Source: CAHJXF01 sp038240015 (GTDB lineage: Bacteria; Pseudomonadota; Gammaproteobacteria; Burkholderiales; Burkholderiaceae_D). From it: a stretch of DNA of 19,816 nt. Every line of letters begins with the position of its first letter. Positions within the stretch are counted from its first letter, which is position 1. Made by a program: the position numbers and the translations under genes. The DNA is taken from positions 1 to 19,816 of the forward strand of contig JBBSEF010000055.1 in the NCBI GenBank assembly GCA_038240015.1, in the 5' to 3' direction. The notes under the pieces are model-generated. The model saw nothing but the letters and a program-made list of their open reading frames with translations. It had not been told where the DNA came from and did no database searches. Of the stretch, positions 13,935 through 19,816 are shown in pieces.

Positions 13935-15022
13935 GGCTCGGTCCTCTCGCCGGTGACGATCCAGGCGCCCGCGTTCTGCCTCAGGGTCAAGAGCTTGTTG
14001 GACACGCGGCGCGGGCTTTTTGCGGTTTCACGAAAACGCGCGGCCGCGGTGTCGCCGTCGACGCGGACCTTGAGGTCATCGACCTGCACCGATCGCGACT
14101 GGGCCCAACGCCTGACCGCATCGTTCACGTCGGCGATCGGCCGGGCCTGATCGGCGCTCGGCGCAGCCACAGCACCGGGGCTCGAATCAGCGACCGGCGC
14201 AGTCGTCGCCAGCGTTGAAGTTCCGGACGATGCATCCGCGGCAGGCGCATTCGCGATCGCGACGATGTTCGAACCCGATGGGACCGACTTCGCATTCGCG
14301 GCAATGATCACATCGGGCGCGGTCGCGCCGACGCCGGGCACGGCGGCCGGCGCACCCGCAGGCGCGGGCAGTCCGATGCTGCGTTGGGATCGAGGGGTCG
14401 ACGCATTCGGCGAAGGCGACGACGCGGCGCTGCTGATGGGCGGCGAGGTGGCCGATGACGCGGACGACGAGGCGGACGGCGAGGCCGCAGCGCTGTTCCC
14501 CAGCAGCAAGCGGGCCGCATTGAGCTTGCGCAGCGCCGCTGCGTTGTTGGCGTCGTTGCGGCGCGCGTTCTGATAAGCCTGAGCGGCAAGCGCCGCATAC
14601 ACGTCGCCCAGATTTTCGTGAGCGGTCGCGTAGTTGGGCGTGATGCGGATCGCCGTTTCGAGCGCGTCGCGCGCCTTGTCGTAGGCGCCGTGGGCCGCGT
14701 AGATCACCGCGAGGTTGTTGTACGGCTCGGGCAGTTCGGGAAAGTCCTGAGTGATGCCGACGTAGATGTTGATCGCTTCGTCGCGCTTGCCGCGCTGCGT
14801 GAGCACCACGCCCTTCAGAAAGCGCATCTGCGCGTCCTTAGGATTTTTCAGAAGAAAAGCGTCGGCGCGTTTTTCCGCGTCATCGAATTTGCCGTTGGCG
14901 ACGAGCTTGGAGACATCTTGCAGTTCGTCGGCGCGCGAGACACCCCACGGCGTCGCGACGGATACCAGGGTCGCGACACAGGCTGCCGCAAGAAGTCGAG
15001 AGGAGAATCGTGCGAATCGCAT
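13931..15022 (-). CDS. Exported TPR-repeat protein with shortened C-terminal NTF2-like region
   Basis: This 363-residue protein starts with a signal peptide (basic start, hydrophobic core about 10-25, likely cut after VSRA at residue 31). Residues 32-175 form about four tetratricopeptide helix pairs, including PEPYNNLAVIYAAHGAYDKA and TPNYATAHENLGDVYAALA, and should bind a protein partner in the periplasm. Residues 177-297 are a low-complexity Ser/Ala/Pro linker. The last 66 residues (DVNDAVRRWAQSRS, then VQVDDLKVRVDGDTAAARF and KLLTLRQNAGAWIV) resemble the two ends of the NTF2/SnoaL-like domain of Burkholderia homologues, but the middle of that domain seems absent. Homologues occupy this place between cysS and ppiA in many Burkholderiales. 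The exact function is unknown. It is the first gene of the leftward operon, and its TGA overlaps the ppiA start. Confidence 0.85.
   Translation of the reverse strand: MRFARFSSRLLAAACVATLVSVATPWGVSRADELQDVSKLVANGKFDDAEKRADAFLLKNPKDAQMRFLKGVVLTQRGKRDEAINIYVGITQDFPELPEPYNNLAVIYAAHGAYDKARDALETAIRITPNYATAHENLGDVYAALAAQAYQNARRNDANNAAALRKLNAARLLLGNSAAASPSASSSASSATSPPISSAASSPSPNASTPRSQRSIGLPAPAGAPAAVPGVGATAPDVIIAANAKSVPSGSNIVAIANAPAADASSGTSTLATTAPVADSSPGAVAAPSADQARPIADVNDAVRRWAQSRSVQVDDLKVRVDGDTAAARFRETAKSPRRVSNKLLTLRQNAGAWIVTGERTEP
13942..13947 (-). promoter_or_regulatory. Ribosome binding site of ppiA
   Basis: AGAGGA on the minus strand lies seven bases before the GTG at 13934. It favours that start over the internal ATG at 13916. 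Confidence 0.6.
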
Positions 15023-15169
15023 CGAGGGTCCGGGGTCGTGGTGTGTGAGGGCTGCGAGGAGGCTCAGGTAGGGCCGGTTGAAGTCGGATCGGCTTGCCTG
15101 CAGCAGGAGAAACCGTAGTCGCAGCGCGGTTGCGCCGCAGTTGCGCCACCAGGGCCAACCAGACCGCGA

Positions 15170-15178
15170 TGCTATACT
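15170..15178 (+). promoter_or_regulatory. Extended -10 promoter facing cysS
   Basis: TGCTATACT matches the extended -10 pattern TGnTATAAT with a single mismatch. No good -35 hexamer stands 16-18 bases upstream, which is common for extended -10 promoters. Transcription would begin near 15185, giving a leader of about 230 bases before the cysS ATG. Confidence 0.6.
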
Positions 15179-15216
15179 CGCGGCAAATCAAAAACGATAA
15201 AAGTTTAACAAACACC

Positions 15217-15230
15217 CCGACATTCGTCGG
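15217..15230 (+). other. Leader hairpin 1
   Basis: CCGAC and GTCGG form a five-base-pair stem around an ATTC loop, about 35 bases after the predicted cysS transcription start. It is short alone but is the first of three hairpins in a row. Confidence 0.45.
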
Positions 15231-15232
15231 AC

Positions 15233-15249
15233 CCTTCAACGGTTGAAGG
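15233..15249 (+). other. Leader hairpin 2
   Basis: CCTTCAA and TTGAAGG form a perfect seven-base-pair stem with a CGG loop, two bases after hairpin 1. No T-run follows, so it does not look like a Rho-independent terminator. Confidence 0.5.
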
Positions 15250-15267
15250 CGTCCATCAAACGAGTGG

Positions 15268-15284
15268 TTTGCACCGCATGCAAA
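15268..15284 (+). other. Leader hairpin 3
   Basis: TTTGCA and TGCAAA form a perfect six-base-pair stem around CCGCA. It follows hairpin 2 by 18 bases and ends 131 bases before cysS. Confidence 0.45.
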
Positions 15285-15415
15285 GGCCTCGAGCTCGGGA
15301 TGCATCGTTCGTCTTTCAGCCCGAATCATCCTCTAGCGCAGACCCGCGCGACGGACGTGCGCGTCTGATCGGCTGAAACGAACATCGTTCGAACCATTCC
15401 CTGCGCACCGCTCGC

Positions 15416-16807
15416 ATGCTGAAGATCTACAACACGCTCACTCGCGAGAAGCAGGACTTCGAACCGATCGCACCAGGCAAGGTTCGCATGTATGTGTGCG
15501 GCATTACGGTTTACGACTATTGCCACGTGGGCCACGCGCGCATGATGATGGCCTTCGACGTGGTGCGCCGCTGGCTGCGCGCATCGGGCTACGAAGTCAA
15601 CTACGTGCGCAACATCACCGACATCGACGACAAGATCATCCGTCGCGCGCTCGAGAACAAGGAAACGATCGCAGCGCTCACCGAGCGCTTCATCGCAGCC
15701 ATGCACGAGGACTCCGATGCACTCGGCATCGAGCGCCCCGACCACGAGCCGCGTGCGACCGATCACGTCCCCGAGATGCTCGATATGATCGCAACGCTCG
15801 AGAGCCATCAGCTCGCGTACGCGTCCAAAGACGGCGACATGAACTTCTCGGTGCGAAAGTTTCCGGGCTACGGAAAGCTGTCGGGCAAAGCGATCGACGA
15901 CCTGCGCGCCGGCGACCGCGCCGGCGTCGCGCGCGACAAGGACGATCCGCTCGACTTCGTCTTGTGGAAGAAGGCCAAGCCCGAAGAACCTGCCGACGCG
16001 AAATATTCTTCCCCGTGGGGCGAAGGCCGTCCCGGCTGGGCGATCGAATGTTCTGCGATGAGCTGCGCGATCCTCGGCAAGCACTTCGACATCCACGGCG
16101 GCGGCGCGGACTTGCAGTTCCCGCATCACGAGAACGAAATCGCGCAAAGCGAAGGGGCCAACCGCGAGCGCTTCGTCAACGTGTGGATGCACAACGGCTT
16201 TCTCAACGTCGACAACGAGAAGATGTCGAAGTCGCTCGGCAACTTCTTCACGATCCGCGACGTGTTGAAGCACTACGACGCCGAGGTGCTGCGCTTTCTT
16301 CTATTGCGCACGCACTACCGCGGCCCGCTCAACTACTCGGACGCGCATCTCGACGATGCGCGCGGCGCGTTGACGCGGCTCTATACGGCGCTGAAAAACA
16401 CGCCGCCCGAGGCAGCGGAAATCGATTGGAACGAAACGCACGCGGCGCGCTTTCGCGCGGCGATGGACGATGACTTCAACACACCGATCGCGGTCGCGGC
16501 GCTGTTCGATCTCGCGAGCGAAATCAATCGCACGCGATCACCCGCACTGGCTGCGCAATTGAAAGCCCTCGCCGCTGTGCTCGGTCTGCTCGAACGCGAA
16601 CCGCAAGCCTTCCTGCGCGCGATGCCCGCGTCCAACGACGCCGATGACTGCGCGCTCGAAGCGCGCGTGGCCGACGCGATCGCGGCGCGCGCGGCTGCCA
16701 AGCGCGAACGCAATTACGCCGAAGCCGATCGCATTCGCGACGAGCTCGCGGCCGTCGGTGTCGCGCTCGAAGACACGGCATCGGGCACCGTCTGGCGGCG
16801 CGCCTGA
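15416..16807 (+). CDS. cysS: Cysteinyl-tRNA synthetase
   Basis: This 463-residue class I synthetase charges tRNA-Cys with cysteine in the cytoplasm. The HIGH-type motif is HVGH at residues 37-40 and the KMSKS motif is at 269-273. The zinc site that selects cysteine is complete: Cys28, Cys212, His237 and Glu241, with spacing like the E. coli enzyme. The middle part FDIHGGGADLQFPHHENE is diagnostic for CysS, and the C-terminal anticodon-binding region ends in NYAEADRIRDELAAVGVALEDT. Length is normal. The ATG at 15416 matches the family amino terminus (LKIYNTLTREKQ) although no clear Shine-Dalgarno precedes it. A long structured leader lies upstream. The gene starts the rightward run cysS-glycosylase-accA-tilS typical of Burkholderiales. 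Confidence 0.98.
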   Translation: MLKIYNTLTREKQDFEPIAPGKVRMYVCGITVYDYCHVGHARMMMAFDVVRRWLRASGYEVNYVRNITDIDDKIIRRALENKETIAALTERFIAAMHEDSDALGIERPDHEPRATDHVPEMLDMIATLESHQLAYASKDGDMNFSVRKFPGYGKLSGKAIDDLRAGDRAGVARDKDDPLDFVLWKKAKPEEPADAKYSSPWGEGRPGWAIECSAMSCAILGKHFDIHGGGADLQFPHHENEIAQSEGANRERFVNVWMHNGFLNVDNEKMSKSLGNFFTIRDVLKHYDAEVLRFLLLRTHYRGPLNYSDAHLDDARGALTRLYTALKNTPPEAAEIDWNETHAARFRAAMDDDFNTPIAVAALFDLASEINRTRSPALAAQLKALAAVLGLLEREPQAFLRAMPASNDADDCALEARVADAIAARAAAKRERNYAEADRIRDELAAVGVALEDTASGTVWRRA

Positions 16808-16842
16808 ACTACGATCGATCGCCCAGCCGACTCCGAACCCAC

Positions 16843-16863
16843 GTTCAACAGCGCCGTTCAACA
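16843..16863 (+). repeat. Short direct repeat ahead of the glycosylase gene
   Basis: GTTCAACA occurs twice, at 16843-16850 and 16856-16863, with a 13-base period, in the 66-base gap between cysS and the glycosylase ATG. Two half-sites on about one helical turn could bind a regulator, but the repeat is short and may be chance. Confidence 0.35.
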
Positions 16864-16873
16864 TCGACTGCCC

Positions 16874-17530
16874 ATGTCCGCTTCATCCACCCCCACGACC
16901 GCGGCGCAGCCGGGTTGCCCCTGCTACTGGGAAGAAGCGCGCGCCGACCTGATCAAGCGCGATCGCATCCTGAGGCGCGTGATTCCCAAGCAGCCCGACG
17001 GCTTTCTCATGAGCCGCGGCGATCCTTTCGTGACGCTGGCCCGCGCCATCACCGGCCAGCAGATTTCGGTCAGGGCCGCACAAGCGGTGTGGGATCGCGT
17101 TGCTGCGAAAGTCCCGCGCATGACGCCCGCCGCGTTCATCAAGACCGGCAGCGAGCCGCTGCTGGTCTGCGGGTTGTCGCGGCGCAAGAGCGAATACATT
17201 CTCGACCTCGCAGCCAAGTTCAAGGAGCGTCAGGTCCATCCCGACAAGTGGTCGTCGATGGGCGACGAGGCCGTGATCGCCGAACTGGTCGGCATTCGCG
17301 GAATCGGACGATGGACCGCCGAGATGTTCCTGATCTTCAATCTGCTGCGGCCCGACGTTTTGCCGCTCGACGACATCGGTCTGTTGAAAGCCATCAGCCT
17401 GCACTACTTCAGCGGCGAGCCGGTATCGCGGCATGAGGCGCGCGAGGTCGCCGACAACTGGATGCCGTGGCGCACGGTCGCAACGTGGTACATGTGGCGC
17501 AGTCTCGATCCGTTGCCGGTGGATTATTGA
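16874..17530 (+). CDS. AlkA-type DNA-3-methyladenine glycosylase (HhH-GPD superfamily)
   Basis: This 218-residue enzyme removes alkylated bases from DNA as the first step of base excision repair. FVTLARAITGQQISVRAAQ (residues 52-70) is the conserved entry helix region, LVGIRGIGRWTAEMFLIF (138-155) is the helix-hairpin-helix DNA-binding motif, and LPLDDIGL (163-170) holds the catalytic aspartate, probably Asp167. The lysine that would give lyase activity in related enzymes is absent, which points to a monofunctional glycosylase. It lacks the N-terminal Ada-like domains of some relatives. The protein is typical of the glycosylase found between cysS and accA in Burkholderiales. It lies 66 bases after cysS and 29 bases before accA, so it is probably transcribed with them. 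Confidence 0.93.
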   Translation: MSASSTPTTAAQPGCPCYWEEARADLIKRDRILRRVIPKQPDGFLMSRGDPFVTLARAITGQQISVRAAQAVWDRVAAKVPRMTPAAFIKTGSEPLLVCGLSRRKSEYILDLAAKFKERQVHPDKWSSMGDEAVIAELVGIRGIGRWTAEMFLIFNLLRPDVLPLDDIGLLKAISLHYFSGEPVSRHEAREVADNWMPWRTVATWYMWRSLDPLPVDY

Positions 17531-17548
17531 GGCGGGATTGACAGGAGC

Positions 17549-17555
17549 AGGAGAG
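17549..17555 (+). promoter_or_regulatory. Ribosome binding site of accA
   Basis: AGGAGAG precedes the ATG at 17560, with its AGGAG core six bases away; a second AGGAG at 17543-17547 lies further upstream. The doubled site suggests strong initiation for this essential gene. Confidence 0.7.
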
Positions 17556-17559
17556 CACG

Positions 17560-18537
17560 ATGGCACTGAAGACCACCTTCCTCGAATTCGAACAACCGAT
17601 CGCCTCGCTCGAAGAAAAAATCGAGGAGCTCCGTTTCGCGCAGGACGATTCGGCAGTCGACATCTCCGAAGAAATCTCGCGGCTGCAAAAGAAGAGCGAT
17701 GGGCTGACGAAAGATCTGTACGCCAAGCTCACGCCCTGGCAGGTCGCGCTGGTCGCGCGCCATCCGCAACGGCCGTACACGCTCGACTACGTGCGCGACC
17801 TGTTCAGCGACTTTCACGAGCTTCACGGCGATCGCAGTTTTGCAGACGACCTGTCGATCGTCGGCGGCATGGCGCGCTTCAACGGTCAGGCCTGCATGGT
17901 GATCGGCCATCAGAAAGGCCGCGACACCAAGGAGCGCGCGGCGCGCAACTTCGGCATGCCCAAGCCCGAGGGTTATCGCAAGGCGCTGCGACTGATGAAG
18001 CTGGCCGAAAAATTCGGACTGCCGATTTTCACTTTCGTCGATACGCCCGGCGCCTATCCGGGCGTCGATGCCGAAGAGCGCGGTCAATCCGAAGCGATCG
18101 GCCACAACCTGTATGCGATGGCCGAACTGAAAGTGCCGATCATCGCGACCGTGATCGGTGAAGGCGGCTCGGGGGGCGCGCTCGCGATCGCGATGGGCGA
18201 TTCGGTGCTGATGCTCCAGTACTCGACCTATTCGGTGATCTCGCCCGAGGGATGCGCGGCGATCCTCTGGAAGAATCCCGACAAAGCGCCCGAGGCAGCC
18301 GAGATCATGGGCATCACCGCGCATCGTCTGAAGGCGCTCGGCCTGATCGACAAGATCGTCGCCGAGCCGGTCGGCGGCGCGCATCGCGATCCGCAACAGA
18401 TGTCGTTGATGTTGAAGCGCGCGCTCGCCGATTCGCTGCGTCAATTCCAGGGCATCACTACGGGCGAATTGCTCGCGCAGCGACACGAGCGGCTCGCGGC
18501 TTACGGCAAGTACAAAGAGATCGCGCCGCAAGAATAG
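17560..18537 (+). CDS. accA: Acetyl-CoA carboxylase carboxyltransferase subunit alpha
   Basis: AccA is the alpha subunit of the carboxyltransferase that, with AccD, moves carboxyl from biotin to acetyl-CoA to give malonyl-CoA for fatty acid synthesis. The 325-residue length and order of motifs are standard: FLEFEQPIASLEEKIEELR at the start, HPQRPYTLDYVRDLFSDF, FTFVDTPGAYPGVDAEERGQ and VIGEGGSGGALAIAMGD forming the oxyanion and CoA site, then ISPEGCAAILWK. The start at 17560 has a strong ribosome binding site. It lies 29 bases after the glycosylase gene and nine bases before tilS. Nothing unusual is seen. Confidence 0.98.
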   Translation: MALKTTFLEFEQPIASLEEKIEELRFAQDDSAVDISEEISRLQKKSDGLTKDLYAKLTPWQVALVARHPQRPYTLDYVRDLFSDFHELHGDRSFADDLSIVGGMARFNGQACMVIGHQKGRDTKERAARNFGMPKPEGYRKALRLMKLAEKFGLPIFTFVDTPGAYPGVDAEERGQSEAIGHNLYAMAELKVPIIATVIGEGGSGGALAIAMGDSVLMLQYSTYSVISPEGCAAILWKNPDKAPEAAEIMGITAHRLKALGLIDKIVAEPVGGAHRDPQQMSLMLKRALADSLRQFQGITTGELLAQRHERLAAYGKYKEIAPQE

Positions 18538-18546
18538 GGGCGTGAC

Positions 18547-19816
18547 GTGAGAGCGGGTCCGACCCCAGTCGCTCTCGACCGTATCGTCGAGGCCGCAACC
18601 GCATCCGCGCTGGGGCACACCTTCGACCCGTTGTTGGCAAGTCCGACGCGCGTGGCGATCGCCTACAGCGGCGGCGCCGATTCGACTGCGCTGTTGTACG
18701 CGGCTTCGCTGCTCAGTCAGCGCGGCCTGGTCGATGTCGTCGCGCTGCACATTCATCACGGCTTGATGGAATCGGCCGATGGGTGGCTGATGCATTGTCG
18801 CGAGTACGCGGCGTCATTGGGGATCGCGTTCGACAGCGAACGGGTCGTCGTGAATCCGCGAGGCGGATCGACCGAAGCCGAGGCGCGGCGCGTTCGTTAC
18901 GCGGCCCTCGCGCGACTTTGCTGGAAGCATCGCTGCACCATTCTGATGACTGCGCATCACGCCGACGATCAGGCCGAGACGGTGCTTGTCAACCTGGCTC
19001 GCGGCGCGGGCATCGGCGGCCTCGCGGCAATGGCGCGCGTTCGGAAACTGGATGAGGTGCTATTGCTCAGACCGCTGCTCGATGTTTCGGCTGCAAGCAT
19101 CCGCTCGTACGTCGAGGCGCACGAACTGTCGACGATCGAAGACCCGTCCAATCGCGATCGACGCTTCACGCGCAATGCGATTCGTCACGAGGTCATGCCG
19201 GCGTTGCGGCGCATTGCTCCGACGATTGCGACGCGCCTCGCGCAAACCGCCGCTCATGCATCGACCATGCAAAGCCTGCTCGACGAGATCGGCGTCGAAG
19301 ATCTCGAGAGCGACCTGGCCGATGCCGCCAAGAACGATCATGCGCATGAGCCCAATCTCGACGTCGATCGCCTGCGGTCGCTCTCCCAGGCGCGCGCCGC
19401 GAACGCGTTACGCGTGTGGCTCGCGCGCAGCGGTATGCGCGCCCCGACGGCTGCGGCCTTGAAGGAAATGCTCGTTCAATTGCTTCACGCATCGCCCGAC
19501 GCGCAGATCGCGCTGATCCACGAGCGCCAAACGCTGCGGCTCTATCGAGGTCGTGTCTCGATCGACGCGGGTGGTCCTCCGCGCGCGGGCTATGCACCGC
19601 TGGCATGGCGGGGTGAGCCTTTCATCGAGGCCCCGAGTTGGCGGGGCCGTTTGCATTTCCTTGCGAACGCCGAAAGTGGATTCGATGCGACGGCATTGCG
19701 GGAAGGACCACTCGCGCTTCACGAGCGACGCGGCGGCGAGCGCATGCGCGTGCGCGTCGACGGACCGAGTCGCACCTTGAAGAATCTTTATCAAGAAGCG
19801 GGGATCGCCGCGTGGC
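18547..19816 (+). CDS. tilS: tRNA(Ile)-lysidine synthase TilS, 3' end cut by window
   Basis: TilS uses ATP and lysine to convert cytidine 34 of the CAU-anticodon tRNA-Ile into lysidine, so that it reads AUA. The open frame gives 423 residues and runs off the window. The ATP pyrophosphatase loop is AYSGGADST (residues 39-47); ALHIHHGL, TAHHADDQAETVL and the hallmark EDPSNRDRRFTRNAIRHE follow, and the C-terminal RRGGERMRVRVDGPSRTLKN region shows that only about 40-60 residues are missing. I chose the GTG at 18547, nine bases after the accA stop and preceded by TAGGGG, because no ATG occurs before the ATP loop. It is the last visible gene of the cysS-accA run. In Burkholderia an aspartokinase gene usually follows. 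Confidence 0.95.
   Translation, partial: MRAGPTPVALDRIVEAATASALGHTFDPLLASPTRVAIAYSGGADSTALLYAASLLSQRGLVDVVALHIHHGLMESADGWLMHCREYAASLGIAFDSERVVVNPRGGSTEAEARRVRYAALARLCWKHRCTILMTAHHADDQAETVLVNLARGAGIGGLAAMARVRKLDEVLLLRPLLDVSAASIRSYVEAHELSTIEDPSNRDRRFTRNAIRHEVMPALRRIAPTIATRLAQTAAHASTMQSLLDEIGVEDLESDLADAAKNDHAHEPNLDVDRLRSLSQARAANALRVWLARSGMRAPTAAALKEMLVQLLHASPDAQIALIHERQTLRLYRGRVSIDAGGPPRAGYAPLAWRGEPFIEAPSWRGRLHFLANAESGFDATALREGPLALHERRGGERMRVRVDGPSRTLKNLYQEAGIAAW

Larger units (their letters stand above)
15023..15415. other. Divergent intergenic region between the TPR operon and cysS
   Basis: This 393-base gap is the only long non-coding stretch of the window and must hold the promoters for both the leftward TPR-ppiA-ppiB-lpxH operon and the rightward cysS run. 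The section around 15170-15210 is AT-rich against the surroundings. A good extended -10 faces cysS, and three hairpins follow it. Toward the TPR gene I see only a weak candidate reading leftward through the same TATA segment. I see no convincing small open reading frame with a ribosome binding site. Confidence 0.7.

Noticed and set aside
12585..14150. A 521-codon + strand frame across lpxH, ppiB, ppiA and the TPR gene.
   Set aside because: Its repetitive look comes from the two cyclophilin genes read antisense; the minus-strand genes have clear motifs and ribosome binding sites.
15023..15415. A riboswitch or T-box of a known class ahead of cysS.
   Set aside because: I recognise none of the conserved motifs of a T-box, S-box or other named class, and T-boxes are not expected in this group, so only generic hairpins are reported.
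15326..16273. A 315-codon minus-strand frame opposite cysS.
   Set aside because: It is antisense to the catalytic part of cysS and has the composition of a mirror frame.
17524..18795. A 423-codon minus-strand frame opposite accA.
   Set aside because: accA is unmistakable on the + strand; the reverse frame shows no known domain.

Overview
This window is a GC-rich, densely coding chromosomal segment that reads as a betaproteobacterium, most likely of the order Burkholderiales. The main reason is gene order. From about 11.1 kb to the right end the genes run cysE > < lpxH-ppiB-ppiA-TPR < > cysS-(AlkA-type glycosylase)-accA-tilS, an arrangement I recall from Burkholderia, Ralstonia and relatives. 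The glycosylase, AccA and TilS sequences also look betaproteobacterial. There are no rRNA or tRNA genes, CRISPR arrays, transposases, integrases or phage genes.

Left part (1-2503, + strand): the 3' end of trmJ (tRNA methyltransferase), overlapped by ATGA with a PrpF-family isomerase gene, then a crotonase-fold (enoyl-CoA hydratase family) gene with its own good ribosome binding site. The crotonase lacks the usual pair of catalytic glutamates.

Middle part (2521-11124, - strand): one giant gene of about 2,867 codons for a cyclic beta-1,2-glucan synthase (NdvB/ChvB type). It has membrane segments, a GT84 glycosyltransferase with DAD and QHRW motifs, a glycoamylase-like middle domain and a C-terminal GH94 phosphorylase-like module with a GDWNDG motif. 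Its 3' end converges with the crotonase gene and its 5' end diverges from cysE with only 39 bases between.

Right part (11164-19816): cysE (serine O-acetyltransferase) converges on a leftward operon of TPR lipid/periplasmic-type protein, periplasmic PpiA, cytoplasmic PpiB and LpxH, which combines periplasmic folding with lipid A synthesis. A divergent 393-base gap, with an extended -10 promoter and three tandem hairpins, separates this operon from the rightward housekeeping run cysS, DNA glycosylase, accA and tilS. tilS is cut by the window end.

In Burkholderia, as I recall it, trmJ is directly followed by cysE. Here they are about 10.9 kb apart, so prpF-like, crotonase and ndvB look like a cargo block inserted into a conserved housekeeping cluster. 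That block, the reduced NTF2-like domain of the TPR protein, the structured cysS leader and the altered crotonase active site are the parts most worth checking. I did not find a convincing wholly new multi-gene system.
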